From positions 744,001 to 808,000 of the forward strand of contig NZ_PKRT01000001.1 in assembly GCF_002855555.1 (NCBI RefSeq): a DNA stretch of 64,000 nt, written 5' to 3'. The position numbers were made by a program, and so were the translations under genes. Source of the DNA: Novosphingobium sp. TH158. Its GTDB lineage: Bacteria > Pseudomonadota > Alphaproteobacteria > Sphingomonadales > Sphingomonadaceae. Positions 1-8,421 of the stretch are shown piece after piece; the stretch's first letter is position 1, and each line of letters opens with the position of its first letter. Under the pieces are notes generated by a model that was given only the letters and a program-made list of their open reading frames with translations, was not told the origin of the DNA and did not search any database.

Positions 1-1119
1 CTGGTCGTCGCGGCCAACCAGGGCAAGATCCAGCCCGAGGAAATGGAGCGCCTGCGCCTGCAGATCCTGCGCAACCTGATCGACGAAACCCTCCAGATCC
101 AGGAAGCCAAGGCCCAGGAGCTTGAGGTCAAGAACGCCGAGGTCGACCAGTCGTTCGCCCGGCTTTCCCAGCAGAATTTCCCGCAGAACCCGAAGGCGAT
201 GGAAGGCTACCTCAAGCGCATCGGTTCATCGGTGGATTCGCTCAAGCGGCAGATCCGTGGCGAACTGGCGTGGAACATGCTGTTGCGCCGCAACGTGCAC
301 CCCTTCGTCAACGTCTCCGAGGAAGAGGTGAAGGAAGCCATGGAGCGCCTGAAGGCGGCCAAGGGCACCGAGGAATACCACATCGGCGAAATCTTCCTTG
401 CCGCGACCCCAGAAACCCAGGCGCCGGTTTACGAAAACGCCAAGAAGATCGTCGAGCAGATCAAGCAGGGCGCCAGCTTCTCGGCCATGGCGCGGACCTA
501 TTCCGAAGCCTCGACCAAGAGCGTCGGCGGCGATCTCGGTTGGATCCGCCTTGCCCAGTTGCCCACCGAACTGGCCGGCGCAGCGCAAGGCCTCCAGCCG
601 GGACAGCTTGTCGGGCCGGTGCAGATCCCGGGCGGCTTCTCGATCCTCGTGCTGATTGACAAGCGTGCCGTGCTGACCGCCGATCCGCGCGATGCCATGC
701 TGTCGCTCAAGCAGATCTCGATCGATTTCCCTGCCGGCACCAGCGAAGCAGACGCGACCAAGCGCGCAGCCGATTTCGCCACGGCAATCAAGGGCGCCAA
801 GGGCTGCGGCAATGTCGGTGAAGTGGCCAAGACCATCGGCGCACAGGTCGTCGAAAACGATCAGGTAAAGGCGCGTGACCTGCCCGGTCCGCTTCAGGAA
901 TCGCTGCTCAAGCTTTCGCTGGGTGAAACCACGCCGCCGTTCGGATCGATCCAGGAAGGCGTCCGCATGCTCATGCTGTGCGGCCGTGACGATCCGCAGG
1001 TCGATTCCGGACCGAAGTTCGAGGACATGATGTCGCAGATGGAGGACGACCGCGTCAACAAGCGCGCCCAGGCCTACATGCGCGACCTGCGCCGCGACGC
1101 GGTCATCGAATACAACTGA
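1..1119 (+). CDS. surA: Periplasmic chaperone/peptidyl-prolyl isomerase SurA, 5' end missing
   Basis: The frame is open from base 1, so the signal peptide and first N-terminal helices lie outside the window; about 372 residues are visible. SurA-type proteins escort outer-membrane proteins through the periplasm. The visible part has the helical N-terminal chaperone region (VAANQGKIQPEEMERLRLQ near the edge), then a parvulin-type domain at about visible residues 125-220 (EYHIGEIFLA, GGDLGWIRLAQLP, PGGFSILVLID), then a second, degenerate parvulin-like region. It is followed after 8 bases by pdxA and rsmA, the conserved alphaproteobacterial order (usually preceded by lptD), which supports the call. 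Isomerase activity itself cannot be judged from sequence. Confidence 0.93.
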   Translation: MVVAANQGKIQPEEMERLRLQILRNLIDETLQIQEAKAQELEVKNAEVDQSFARLSQQNFPQNPKAMEGYLKRIGSSVDSLKRQIRGELAWNMLLRRNVHPFVNVSEEEVKEAMERLKAAKGTEEYHIGEIFLAATPETQAPVYENAKKIVEQIKQGASFSAMARTYSEASTKSVGGDLGWIRLAQLPTELAGAAQGLQPGQLVGPVQIPGGFSILVLIDKRAVLTADPRDAMLSLKQISIDFPAGTSEADATKRAADFATAIKGAKGCGNVGEVAKTIGAQVVENDQVKARDLPGPLQESLLKLSLGETTPPFGSIQEGVRMLMLCGRDDPQVDSGPKFEDMMSQMEDDRVNKRAQAYMRDLRRDAVIEYN

Positions 1120-1127
1120 GGTCACGG

Positions 1128-2129
1128 ATGAAGCCGCTCGCCGTATCGCTGGGCGATCCGGCGGGTGTCGGCCCGGAACTGATCGCGGAAGCGTGGTCGC
1201 GCCGGGCCGCTGCCGGCCTTGCGCCCTTCTTCGTCGCGGGCGGAGCATCACTGCTTCATCGAGCGGCCAGCCTGCGCGGCATAGAACTGCCAGTCCAGCC
1301 GATTTCACGGCCCGATGAAGCGCCAGCCGTATTTGGCGAGGCGCTGCCGGTTCTCGGTCTGTCAGACGGCGAGTACCGCCCCGGCGAGCCTGACCCGGAC
1401 GGTGCCCGGCTCGCGCTGGAATCGCTCACCATGGCGACGGGGCTCGCCCGATCGGGCCAAGCTGGCGGGGTCGTCACCGGCCCCATCGCCAAGGCGCGCC
1501 TTGCCGCTGTCGGCTTCGATCATCCGGGCCAGACCGAATTCGTCGCCGCAGCCTGCGGCGTTGAACCGCAAAATGCCGTCATGATGCTCGCCGGGCCAAG
1601 CCTGCGAACGATCCCCCTTACCGTACACATCGCGCTTGAGCAGGTGCCCGCCGCCATCACCCGCGAACTGATCGAAGACCGTGTGCGGATTGCCGCCAGT
1701 GCCCTGTCGAGCGATTTCGGCCTTGCCGCGCCCCGCATCGCCATTGCCGCGCTTAATCCCCATGCCGGGGAAGATGGCCGCATGGGGGATGAAGAGGCCC
1801 GGGTGATTGCACCGGCCATCGCCGCACTGGCAGCCGAGGGACTGGCCGTGACCGGCCCTCACCCCGCAGACGCCCTGTTCACGCCGCGCGCGCGGCAAAC
1901 CTATGACCTTGCCGTCTGCATGTACCACGATCAGGCACTGGTTCCCCTGAAGGCGCTCGATTTCGATGAAGGCGTCAATGTCACGCTCGGCCTGCCGATT
2001 GTTCGCACCTCTCCCGATCACGGCACGGCATTCGCCATCGCCGGCAAGCGCCTTGCCGATCCCGGCGCGATGATCGCGGCCTTGCGCATGGCCGGAGAGA
2101 TCGCGGCGCGAAGGGCGGCGGCGGCATGA
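1128..2129 (+). CDS. pdxA: 4-hydroxythreonine-4-phosphate dehydrogenase PdxA
   Basis: NAD-dependent oxidation of 4-phosphohydroxy-L-threonine in DXP-dependent pyridoxal phosphate synthesis, cytosolic. The 333-residue length is typical. Family motifs seen are GDPAGVGPE near the N-terminus, HPGQTEF, the histidine of [24 protein letters not shown], and near the C-terminus [10 protein letters not shown] followed by [10 protein letters not shown]. The histidines are those known to bind the divalent metal and substrate phosphate in the family. Start ATG lies 8 bases after the surA stop; its last bases overlap rsmA (ATGA), so the three genes are probably one operon. Confidence 0.97.
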   Translation: MKPLAVSLGDPAGVGPELIAEAWSRRAAAGLAPFFVAGGASLLHRAASLRGIELPVQPISRPDEAPAVFGEALPVLGLSDGEYRPGEPDPDGARLALESLTMATGLARSGQAGGVVTGPIAKARLAAVGFDHPGQTEFVAAACGVEPQNAVMMLAGPSLRTIPLTVHIALEQVPAAITRELIEDRVRIAASALSSDFGLAAPRIAIAALNPHAGEDGRMGDEEARVIAPAIAALAAEGLAVTGPHPADALFTPRARQTYDLAVCMYHDQALVPLKALDFDEGVNVTLGLPIVRTSPDHGTAFAIAGKRLADPGAMIAALRMAGEIAARRAAAA

Positions 2130-2935
2130 CCCTTCCCCCCTTGCGAGAGGTCATTGCCCGCCACGGGCTCAGCGCATCGAAGGCGCTGGGGCAGAACTTC
2201 CTGCTCGACGAACAGCTGCTTGACCGGATCGCGGCCATTCCCGGCAAGCTGGCCGGCCAGCAGGTGCTGGAAGTCGGGCCCGGGCCGGGCGGCCTCACCC
2301 GCGCCCTGCTGCGCGCCGGAGCGCGAGTGACCGCGATCGAGATGGACAAGCGCTGCCTGCCCGCGCTTGCCGAACTGGCAGAGGCTTTCCCGGGCCAATT
2401 GCGCGTGATCGAGGGCGACGCGACCAAGGTCTCGCACGGCATCGAGGGGCCCTATCACGTCGTCGCCAACCTGCCCTACAATGTCGGGACGGCGCTGTTC
2501 GTCGGCTGGCTGTCGGGGGAGGACTGGCCGCCGCAGTGGTCCTCGCTGACGCTGATGTTCCAGCTTGAAGTTGCCCAGCGCGTCGTTGCCGAACCGGGCG
2601 GCGATGCTTTCGGTCGGCTGGCCGTGCTGGCGCAATGGCGCAGCAGGGCGCGTATCGCGATGAAGGTGCATCGCAGCGCCTTCACCCCGCCGCCCAAGGT
2701 CATGTCCGCCATCGTCCATGTCGAGCCGGCGGAGATGCCGTCGGGCGTTTCGCCGCGGATGCTTGAGCGCGTCACCGAGGCCGCCTTCGGCCAGCGCCGC
2801 AAGATGCTGCGGCAGAGCCTCAAGGGCGTGAACGGAGCGCTTGCGGCCCTGGAGAGGCTGGCGATCGATCCCCAGCGCCGCGCAGAGACCCTGTCTGTCG
2901 ACGAATTCGTCGCGATTGCCCGCGCACTTTCCTGA
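2126..2935 (+). CDS. rsmA: 16S rRNA dimethyladenosine transferase RsmA (KsgA)
   Basis: SAM-dependent dimethylation of the two adjacent adenines in the 3' terminal helix 45 of 16S rRNA, a late small-subunit maturation step. Seen: [10 protein letters not shown] at the N-terminus, SAM motif [15 protein letters not shown] around residue 50, the NLPYN catalytic motif near residue 115, [11 protein letters not shown], and the C-terminal FTPPPKV and [12 protein letters not shown]. Length 269 is normal. The ATG overlaps the pdxA stop by 4 bases, indicating translational coupling. The stop codon directly abuts the stop of the converging PilZ gene (TGATCA). Confidence 0.97.
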   Translation: MTLPPLREVIARHGLSASKALGQNFLLDEQLLDRIAAIPGKLAGQQVLEVGPGPGGLTRALLRAGARVTAIEMDKRCLPALAELAEAFPGQLRVIEGDATKVSHGIEGPYHVVANLPYNVGTALFVGWLSGEDWPPQWSSLTLMFQLEVAQRVVAEPGGDAFGRLAVLAQWRSRARIAMKVHRSAFTPPPKVMSAIVHVEPAEMPSGVSPRMLERVTEAAFGQRRKMLRQSLKGVNGALAALERLAIDPQRRAETLSVDEFVAIARALS

Positions 2936-3484
2936 TCAGCGGGAAAGGAAGTCCGATATCCGGTCAAGCGAGCCAATCGTTCCGGTTATCAGATCCACCA
3001 GGAAGAAGGCGGCAATCGCCATCAGGCCCAAGGCCCCGGCGAACTGCGGCTTGCGGGCAATGAACTGGTTCCAGTCGATGGCGAATGCCGGGCTGTGGCT
3101 CGCCTTGCCCGCCGGTTGCCGCCTGAGTGCCAGCGGACCGGTCTCTCCGGCGATGAAGGCCAGAACATCGATTCGCTCGCGAAAGCGCATCCCCATGCGG
3201 CGGCCGTTGGACCATTCCACCTGCCCGAACAGGGTGTGCCCATTGACCATGATGTCGATCATCTCGCCGCGCGCGGGTGGTACGGCCAGGGTCAGCAGCA
3301 GCCCGCGCGATGAAGCATCGAGCACGCAGACATCGCGCGCAAAGCCGCTGCCATGCAGCCGGCCGCGCATCAATACCTTGTGACGCGGTTCGATCCTGTC
3401 CTTCACGGCGGAAGGCCCCCTCTGTTCACCCGGGGAGACGTCTAGCCCGCCACCCCTGCAAATACGTAAATGTGCGCAAGACAA
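2936..3484 (-). CDS. PilZ-domain protein with C-terminal membrane segment
   Basis: Probable cyclic-di-GMP-responsive protein of unknown target. A PilZ-like domain spans roughly residues 28-110: an arginine-rich start (DRIEPRHKVLMRGRL), the D-x-S-x-x-G signature (DASSRG), and a closing WSNGRRMGMRF. The usual RxxxR spacing is not perfectly kept, so binding of c-di-GMP is uncertain. A hydrophobic stretch near the C-terminus (GALGLMAIAAFFLVDLI) would anchor it to the inner membrane. The first 25 or so residues are poorly family-like, and a GTG at about residue 28 is an alternative start. It converges on rsmA and is divergent from the M20 hydrolase. Confidence 0.8.
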   Translation of the reverse strand: MSCAHLRICRGGGLDVSPGEQRGPSAVKDRIEPRHKVLMRGRLHGSGFARDVCVLDASSRGLLLTLAVPPARGEMIDIMVNGHTLFGQVEWSNGRRMGMRFRERIDVLAFIAGETGPLALRRQPAGKASHSPAFAIDWNQFIARKPQFAGALGLMAIAAFFLVDLITGTIGSLDRISDFLSR

Positions 3485-3532
3485 TTCCGCAGGATTTGAA
3501 CCGGACCGGCTGAATGGCTAAGGTGGTTTCAT

Positions 3533-4744
3533 ATGCAACAGATTGCCGCCCACGAATCCCGCATGATAGCCGCGATAGACGCCGCGCCGATGCTGGCACG
3601 GGTGGAACGTTGGGCCGCAATCAACAGCGGCACCACCAACCTTGCCGGACTAGACCGGATCGCAGCCGAACTGGAACCCGCCCTCGCCGAACTGCCCGGC
3701 GAAGTGCGACGGGTCGCAGACTCGCAGGTAACAGCTGTCGCCGCCGATGGGAGTAGCTACGAACAGCAATTCGGCCAGCATCTCGTGCTCAGCGTCCGGC
3801 CTGACGCACAGCGGCGCATCCTGCTGACCGGGCACATGGACACGGTGTTCCCTGCCGATCACGCCTTCCAGACGCTGCGCTGGCTCGATGAAACCACCCT
3901 CAACGGCCCGGGCGTCGCGGACATGAAGGGCGGCATTGCGGTGATGCTGGCCGCGCTGAAAGCATTCGAAGCCAGCCCCGGCGCAGAACGGCTGGGTTAT
4001 GACGTGCTGCTCAACTCCGACGAGGAAGCAGGAAGCCCCTCCTCCGCCCCGTTGATCGCATCGCTGGCAGCCGGGAAGCAGGCAGCGCTGACCTATGAAC
4101 CGGCTGCCCTGCCCGACGGCACCCTGGCCGGGGAGCGCGCGGGCAGCGGCAATTACAGCCTGGTGGTCCACGGCCGCGCTGCCCACGCCGGCCGCAATCC
4201 CGAGCAGGGCCGGAACGCCATCGTTGCCGCAGCGGCGCTTGTGATCGGGCTCGCCGAACTGCGCAAGCCTGGCCTCGCCGTCAATCCGGCCCGGATCGAG
4301 GGCGGCAGTGCGAACAACGTGGTGCCCGATCTGGCCATCGTGCGGTTCAACATCCGCCCCCAGACCGAGAGGATCGCCGGCGAGTTCGAGCGGCACCTTG
4401 TCATGCTCATTGGCCGGATCGAGCAGGAACACGGCGTGCGCATCCACAGCCACGGCGGCATGGGCCGGCCACCCAAGCCGATGGACGACAAGGCGCAGCG
4501 GCTGTTCGAGCTCATCCGCCAGTGCGGTGCCGATCTTGGCCAGCCGATCCGCTGGCAGTCTTCCGGCGGCGTTTGCGATGGCAACAACATCGCGGCTTGC
4601 GGCGTTCCCGTGGTCGATACGCTGGGCGTTCGCGGCGGCGCCATCCATTCCGCCGACGAATACCTGATCGTCCCCAGCCTGGCCGAACGGGCTGCCCTTT
4701 CCGCCCTTATCCTGTCCCGCCTTGCCGATGGAGCCCTGGCATGA
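3533..4744 (+). CDS. M20-family zinc hydrolase linked to astAB
   Basis: Metal-dependent amidohydrolase of the M20/M25/M40 (carboxypeptidase G2/ArgE/DapE) superfamily, 403 residues. Metal ligands are visible: H101 and D103 in GHMDTVF, D130 in GVADMKGG, and the E164-E165 pair in NSDEEAGS, followed by the dimerisation region with HAGRNPEQGRNAI. The ATG is preceded by AAGGTGG at a good distance. Its stop overlaps the astA start by 4 bases (ATGA), so it is the first gene of an astAB operon. By context it may release a succinyl or related acyl group from an arginine-pathway intermediate, but that is inference; the family cannot fix the substrate. Confidence 0.88.
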   Translation: MQQIAAHESRMIAAIDAAPMLARVERWAAINSGTTNLAGLDRIAAELEPALAELPGEVRRVADSQVTAVAADGSSYEQQFGQHLVLSVRPDAQRRILLTGHMDTVFPADHAFQTLRWLDETTLNGPGVADMKGGIAVMLAALKAFEASPGAERLGYDVLLNSDEEAGSPSSAPLIASLAAGKQAALTYEPAALPDGTLAGERAGSGNYSLVVHGRAAHAGRNPEQGRNAIVAAAALVIGLAELRKPGLAVNPARIEGGSANNVVPDLAIVRFNIRPQTERIAGEFERHLVMLIGRIEQEHGVRIHSHGGMGRPPKPMDDKAQRLFELIRQCGADLGQPIRWQSSGGVCDGNNIAACGVPVVDTLGVRGGAIHSADEYLIVPSLAERAALSALILSRLADGALA

Positions 4745-5772
4745 GTTTCGTTGTCCGCGCAGCCAATGCCGATGATCTCCAGCACCTTTACGAGATGGCC
4801 AAGCGCACGGGCGGCGGCTTCACCAACCTGCCGCCTGATCGCAAGGCGCTTGCTGCGAAGCTGGAACGATCCGCAGCCGCCTTCGGCCGAACCCACGACG
4901 ATGTGGGCGACGACCTGTTCGTCTTCGTGCTGGAGAATACCGAAACCGGAGAGGTACGCGGCACCTGCCAGATCTTCTCAGCCGTCGGGCAGAAATGGCC
5001 GTTCTATTCCTATCGCATCGGCGCGCTGACGCAGCACAGCGAGGAACTGGGCCGCACTTTCAGGGCGGACATCCTCAACCTCTCGACCGACCTTGAAGGC
5101 GCCAGCGAAGTCGGCGGCCTGTTCCTCCATCCCGGTGAACGCGCCGGCGGCCTTGGCATGCTGATCGCGCGCAGCCGCTACCTGTTCATGCGCACGCATC
5201 GCGCCCGCTTCGCCGACCGCACGCTGGCAGAGCTGCGCGGGGTGATCGACGAGGCCGGCGGATCGCCGTTCTGGGATGGCGTTGCCGGCCGGTTCTTCGG
5301 GATGAACTTCCAGGACGCGGATGAATTCAATGCCAAGCACGGCAACCAGTTCATCGCCGATCTCATGCCCAAGCATCCGGTCTATATCGCCATGCTGTCC
5401 GAGCACGCCCGCTCGGTCATCGGCGTGCCGCACCCGTCAGGCCGCGCCGCCATGCGCATGCTCGAGGAAGAAGGCTTTGCCTGGGAGAACTACATCGACA
5501 TTTTCGATGGCGGCCCGACCATGACCGTGCGCACCGACCAGATCCGCTCAATCCGCGAGGCGGAGGATGCGCGCATCGGGCGGCTCGATGCCGGCCTCGG
5601 CGATCACAAGGATGGCGAAAAGCGCCTCGTTTCGGCGGGAAGGCTCGACCAGTTCCGCACGGCCTATGGCTGGATCAAGCGCGAGGGCGAGACGATCGCG
5701 CTCGATCCTGCCTGCGCCGCTGCGCTCGGCATGGCTCCGGGCGACAGCGTCACCCACGTGGCGAGGTGGTAG
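4741..5772 (+). CDS. astA: Arginine N-succinyltransferase AstA
   Basis: First step of the ammonia-producing arginine succinyltransferase (AST) pathway: arginine plus succinyl-CoA gives N2-succinylarginine. The 343-residue product matches the family in length and motifs (start MSFVVRAANADDLQHLYEMA, GGFTNLPPDR, ASEVGGLFLHPGERAGGLG, FWDGVAGRFFGM, GRAAMRMLEEEGF). I take the ATG at 4741, which overlaps the stop of the M20 hydrolase; an in-frame upstream extension to 4522 is non-homologous. astB starts 4 bases after its stop. Confidence 0.96.
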   Translation: MSFVVRAANADDLQHLYEMAKRTGGGFTNLPPDRKALAAKLERSAAAFGRTHDDVGDDLFVFVLENTETGEVRGTCQIFSAVGQKWPFYSYRIGALTQHSEELGRTFRADILNLSTDLEGASEVGGLFLHPGERAGGLGMLIARSRYLFMRTHRARFADRTLAELRGVIDEAGGSPFWDGVAGRFFGMNFQDADEFNAKHGNQFIADLMPKHPVYIAMLSEHARSVIGVPHPSGRAAMRMLEEEGFAWENYIDIFDGGPTMTVRTDQIRSIREAEDARIGRLDAGLGDHKDGEKRLVSAGRLDQFRTAYGWIKREGETIALDPACAAALGMAPGDSVTHVARW

Positions 5773-5776
5773 GCCG

Positions 5777-7027
5777 ATGGAGCTGGTGGAAATCAATTTC
5801 GACGGACTGATCGGGCCGAGCCACAACTACTCCGGCCTCAGCTTCGGCAACCTGGCGGCCACAGCCCATGCCGGGCAGGTTTCCCATCCCCGCGCCGCGG
5901 CCCTGCAGGGGCTTGAAAAGATGCGGCACAACATGGCGCTGGGCTTGCCCCAAGGCGTGCTCTTGCCTTTGCCAAGGCCGAACAACGCCTATCTCGGTGC
6001 GCTCAACGCCGACAAGGACACCGATCCCGCGATCACCGCCATGGCCTGGTCGGCCAGTTCGATGTGGACAGCCAACGCGGCCACTGTTTCGCCCGCTCCC
6101 GATACGGCAGACGGCCGCTGCCATCTCACGCCCGCCAACCTGGTTTCCATGCCGCACCGGGCGCACGAATGGCCCGATACATTCCGGCAATTGCAGATCG
6201 CCTTCGCCAGCACGGCACACTTTGCGCTTCACCCGCCGGTTCCGTCCAGCTTTGGCGACGAGGGCGCGGCGAACCATATGCGGATGTGCACCGGGCATGG
6301 ATCGCCGGGGCTCGAGATCTTTGTCTATGGCCGCCCCGGCGGGCGCTTCCCGGCCCGGCAGCATGAACAGGCGAGCCGCGCCATCGCGCGCGGGCACCTG
6401 CTCGATCCGGCACGCACCCTGTTCATCGAGCAGAACCCCGATGCGATTGCCGCGGGCGCCTTCCACAACGACGTGGTCGCTGTCGCCAACGAGACCGTGC
6501 TGTTCTGCCACGAACTCGCTTTCGCCGAGCCCGAGGCGACCTATGCCGCAATCCGCAAAAGCCTTCCCGAGGCAGAGATCATTGTCGTCCCGGCAAGCGA
6601 GGTCAGCCTTGCCGATGCCGTCTCGTCCTACCTGTTCAACGCCCAGCTGGTCAGCCTGCCCGAAGGCGGAATGGGATTGGTCGTGCCGCAGGAATGCACC
6701 GAACAGGCGGCCACCAGTGCCTATCTTGCATGCCTGATCGCCAGCAACGGCCCGGTGCGGCGGGTCCTGCCGGTGGATGTCCGGCAATCGATGTCGAACG
6801 GCGGGGGGCCTGCCTGCCTTCGCTTGCGGGTGGTTGCCGATCCGGCGACGATCGATCCGCGCTTCCTGATCGACGAGGCCAGGGCAGACCGGATCGAGCA
6901 GGTGATCCGCGCGGACTGGCCTGAGATGATCGCGCCCGATGATCTTCGCTCAGAGGCACTGGAGGCGCAGGTTGTCGCGGCGCGCCAGCGGCTGCTGGCC
7001 GCACTGGACCTAGAACAGCTCGGCTGA
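5777..7027 (+). CDS. astB: N-succinylarginine dihydrolase AstB
   Basis: Second AST step: N2-succinylarginine is hydrolysed to N2-succinylornithine, CO2 and two ammonia. The 416-residue protein begins MELVEINFDGLIGPSHNYSG and carries family motifs: GLSFGNLAAT, PVPSSFGDEGAANHMR, FIEQNPDAIAAGAFHNDVV (catalytic His region), and the C-terminal MSNGGGPACLRLRV with the nucleophilic cysteine. An in-frame extension upstream into astA is not family-like. astC, astD and astE are not adjacent in this window; the genes downstream are unrelated. Confidence 0.96.
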   Translation: MELVEINFDGLIGPSHNYSGLSFGNLAATAHAGQVSHPRAAALQGLEKMRHNMALGLPQGVLLPLPRPNNAYLGALNADKDTDPAITAMAWSASSMWTANAATVSPAPDTADGRCHLTPANLVSMPHRAHEWPDTFRQLQIAFASTAHFALHPPVPSSFGDEGAANHMRMCTGHGSPGLEIFVYGRPGGRFPARQHEQASRAIARGHLLDPARTLFIEQNPDAIAAGAFHNDVVAVANETVLFCHELAFAEPEATYAAIRKSLPEAEIIVVPASEVSLADAVSSYLFNAQLVSLPEGGMGLVVPQECTEQAATSAYLACLIASNGPVRRVLPVDVRQSMSNGGGPACLRLRVVADPATIDPRFLIDEARADRIEQVIRADWPEMIAPDDLRSEALEAQVVAARQRLLAALDLEQLG

Positions 7028-7054
7028 ATGTTGCCCTGTCGGTAAGATTTACAT

Positions 7055-7070
7055 TTAACCCCGGGTTAAC
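7055..7070 (+). promoter_or_regulatory. CtrA-type box upstream of a small membrane protein gene
   Basis: TTAACCCCGGGTTAAC fits TTAA-N7-TTAAC, the full binding consensus of the alphaproteobacterial cell-cycle regulator CtrA. It lies about 70 bases before the start at 7143 and after the astB stop, the right place to control the small gene. The site is seen; CtrA control is inference. Confidence 0.55.
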
Positions 7071-7142
7071 CACCCTCTTGCGCCGAAATCTGCGAATGGC
7101 ATGATCGTTGCTGTGTGTAACACAGGCGAGGAAGGGTCCCAG

Positions 7143-7391
7143 ATGCTGCGAAAGATTACCCGGCTGTTCGTGATCAAGACCCGGGTCGAGGCGTTCCTCA
7201 TCATCTATGCCCTGGCGCTTGGCGCGTGCTCGCGCGGGGTCCATTACCTCAGCCAGTTCCCCGGTTACGGCGGCAAGATGCTGTTCCTGGCCTGCAACGG
7301 CGCGGTCTTCATGGCCGGCGCGAAGATTATCGACTGCCTGAAGTACGAACAGCGCGAACGCGATCGCGAGACGACGCAGGTTTTCAGCTGA
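7143..7391 (+). CDS. Small two-helix membrane protein, unknown function
   Basis: An 82-residue protein that I do not recognise by function. Start ATG at 7143 is chosen because GAGGAAGGG precedes it closely; an upstream in-frame start at 7101 lacks this. Two hydrophobic segments are seen (AFLIIYALALGACSRGVHYL at about 18-37 and MLFLACNGAVFMAGAKII at about 46-63), with charged ends (KYEQRERDRETT at the C-terminus). It stands alone between astB and the converging ssrA gene, behind a CtrA-type box, so cell-cycle-dependent expression is possible. Confidence 0.7.
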   Translation: MLRKITRLFVIKTRVEAFLIIYALALGACSRGVHYLSQFPGYGGKMLFLACNGAVFMAGAKIIDCLKYEQRERDRETTQVFS

Positions 7392-7399
7392 GGAAGGGA

Positions 7400-7745
7400 A
7401 GTGGAGGGATTCTGTTGCTAGGCTCCCTCCGGGCCCCCGGTTTCCGATTCTGTTACCCGGTCCGGTCCGAACCGTGCTGTCGCTTTATAACTTCAGGGCG
7501 TTAGCCCCTAGAATTATGCAGCGAGAGCAAGTGCTTCGTTGTCGTTGGCACTTGTGAGTTTTGAGCCTTTAACGGGTTACTCAGCCCGGGCGAAAACAGT
7601 GCTTTTCAACACACGTCGATCCTAGTTCGGCCCCGTCATATTCCCCGGAGACCGAGGAAGGTGGTGGAGCCGCCGGGTACCGCCCCCGGGTCCGCTGTGC
7701 CTATTGCACACCGCAATTTATCGCCATAGCCGGGCGAACCCGGCG
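7400..7745 (-). ncRNA. ssrA: Two-piece (circularly permuted) tmRNA
   Basis: Transfer-messenger RNA for rescue of stalled ribosomes, in permuted alphaproteobacterial form. On the minus strand the acceptor piece comes first and ends at 7662 in CGGCTCCACCA. A 27-base intervening segment (7661-7635) follows, then the coding piece starts at 7634 with GGGGCCGAACTAGGATCGAC, like the normal tmRNA 5' end. GGGGCCG and CGGCTCC form a 7-bp acceptor stem. The tag reading frame (about 7550-7515) encodes ANDNEALALAA and then TAA. The outer ends (near 7745 and 7400) are estimates. Confidence 0.95.
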
Positions 7746-7751
7746 AAAGCC

Positions 7752-7780
7752 AATATAGGGGGCCCGCGCAAAAAGAAAAG
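7752..7780 (-). promoter_or_regulatory. ssrA: Possible ssrA promoter
   Basis: On the minus strand, TATATT at 7757-7752 is a good -10 hexamer just before the acceptor piece of tmRNA. The matching -35 (CTTTTC, 17 bases upstream) is poor and lies within the T tract of the mscL terminator. Position supports it; sequence only in part. Confidence 0.35.
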
Positions 7781-7805
7781 GGCGGAGGCCCCCCAGCCTC
7801 CGCCC
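7770..7805 (-). terminator. Rho-independent terminator of mscL
   Basis: Minus-strand hairpin with 9-bp arms GGGCGGAGG and CCTCCGCCC (7805-7797 with 7788-7780) and an 8-base loop, followed by a T-rich tail (TTTTCTTTTT on the minus strand). It lies 26 bases past the mscL stop and separates mscL from ssrA. Confidence 0.85.
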
Positions 7806-7830
7806 CAAGTCCCCAGGAGGGGAGATGCGC

Positions 7831-8238
7831 CTACTTTTTCAGCGCATCGCGAATTTCGGTGAGCAGGTCCACTTCGCTCGGCCCGGCGGGTGCTGCAGGC
7901 ACCGGCGGGAACACCTTGTTGGCCTGGCGCACGATCAGGAAGATCACGAAAGCCAGGATGAGGAAGTTGATGATGGCGGTGATGAAGCTGCCCCAGGCAA
8001 CGACATTGGCTCCGGCAGCCTTCGCTGCGGCAAGCGTGGCGCCTTCGGGAACCGTGCCGCTGAGCACGGTATACTTGTTCGAGAAATCGACATCGCCAAC
8101 GATGGCGCCGATGATGGGCATGATGACATCGTCGGTCAGCGAGGAAACGATCTTTCCGAAAGCCGCACCGATGATCACGCCAACAGCCAGGTCAAGCACG
8201 TTGCCCCGGGCGATGAAGGCCTTGAATTCGTTCAGCAT
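7831..8238 (-). CDS. mscL: Large-conductance mechanosensitive channel MscL
   Basis: Inner-membrane pentameric channel that opens on membrane tension during hypo-osmotic shock. The 135-residue length is typical. The N-terminus has the family pattern ([30 protein letters not shown]) with the pore-lining first helix, then [15 protein letters not shown], a periplasmic loop, a second helix ([20 protein letters not shown]) and a charged C-terminal helix. Single gene followed by a strong terminator; divergent from lemA. Confidence 0.97.
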   Translation of the reverse strand: MLNEFKAFIARGNVLDLAVGVIIGAAFGKIVSSLTDDVIMPIIGAIVGDVDFSNKYTVLSGTVPEGATLAAAKAAGANVVAWGSFITAIINFLILAFVIFLIVRQANKVFPPVPAAPAGPSEVDLLTEIRDALKK

Positions 8239-8421
8239 AGCGTCCCCTTTCCCGCAATGATCCCTAGGCGCGACCTTACATCATGTTTCTCCACCGGCAA
8301 GACCTCCACGAAAGCACGATGTAACAAGTTGTTTCGCCGATCTCGCCGCTTGAACGCGCCCTGCACATCGCTACATTCGATCCATCCGCGGCCCCGGCCG
8401 CCTTGAAAGGGAATGTATTTC

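Noticed and set aside
226..1308. Long antisense frames over most genes, for example opposite surA
   Set aside because: They are by-products of high GC codon use, have no family features and overlap well-supported genes.
8276..8324. TTACATC/GATGTAA inverted repeat between mscL and lemA
   Set aside because: Seven-base arms about 35 bases apart; too weak and too far apart to claim an operator.
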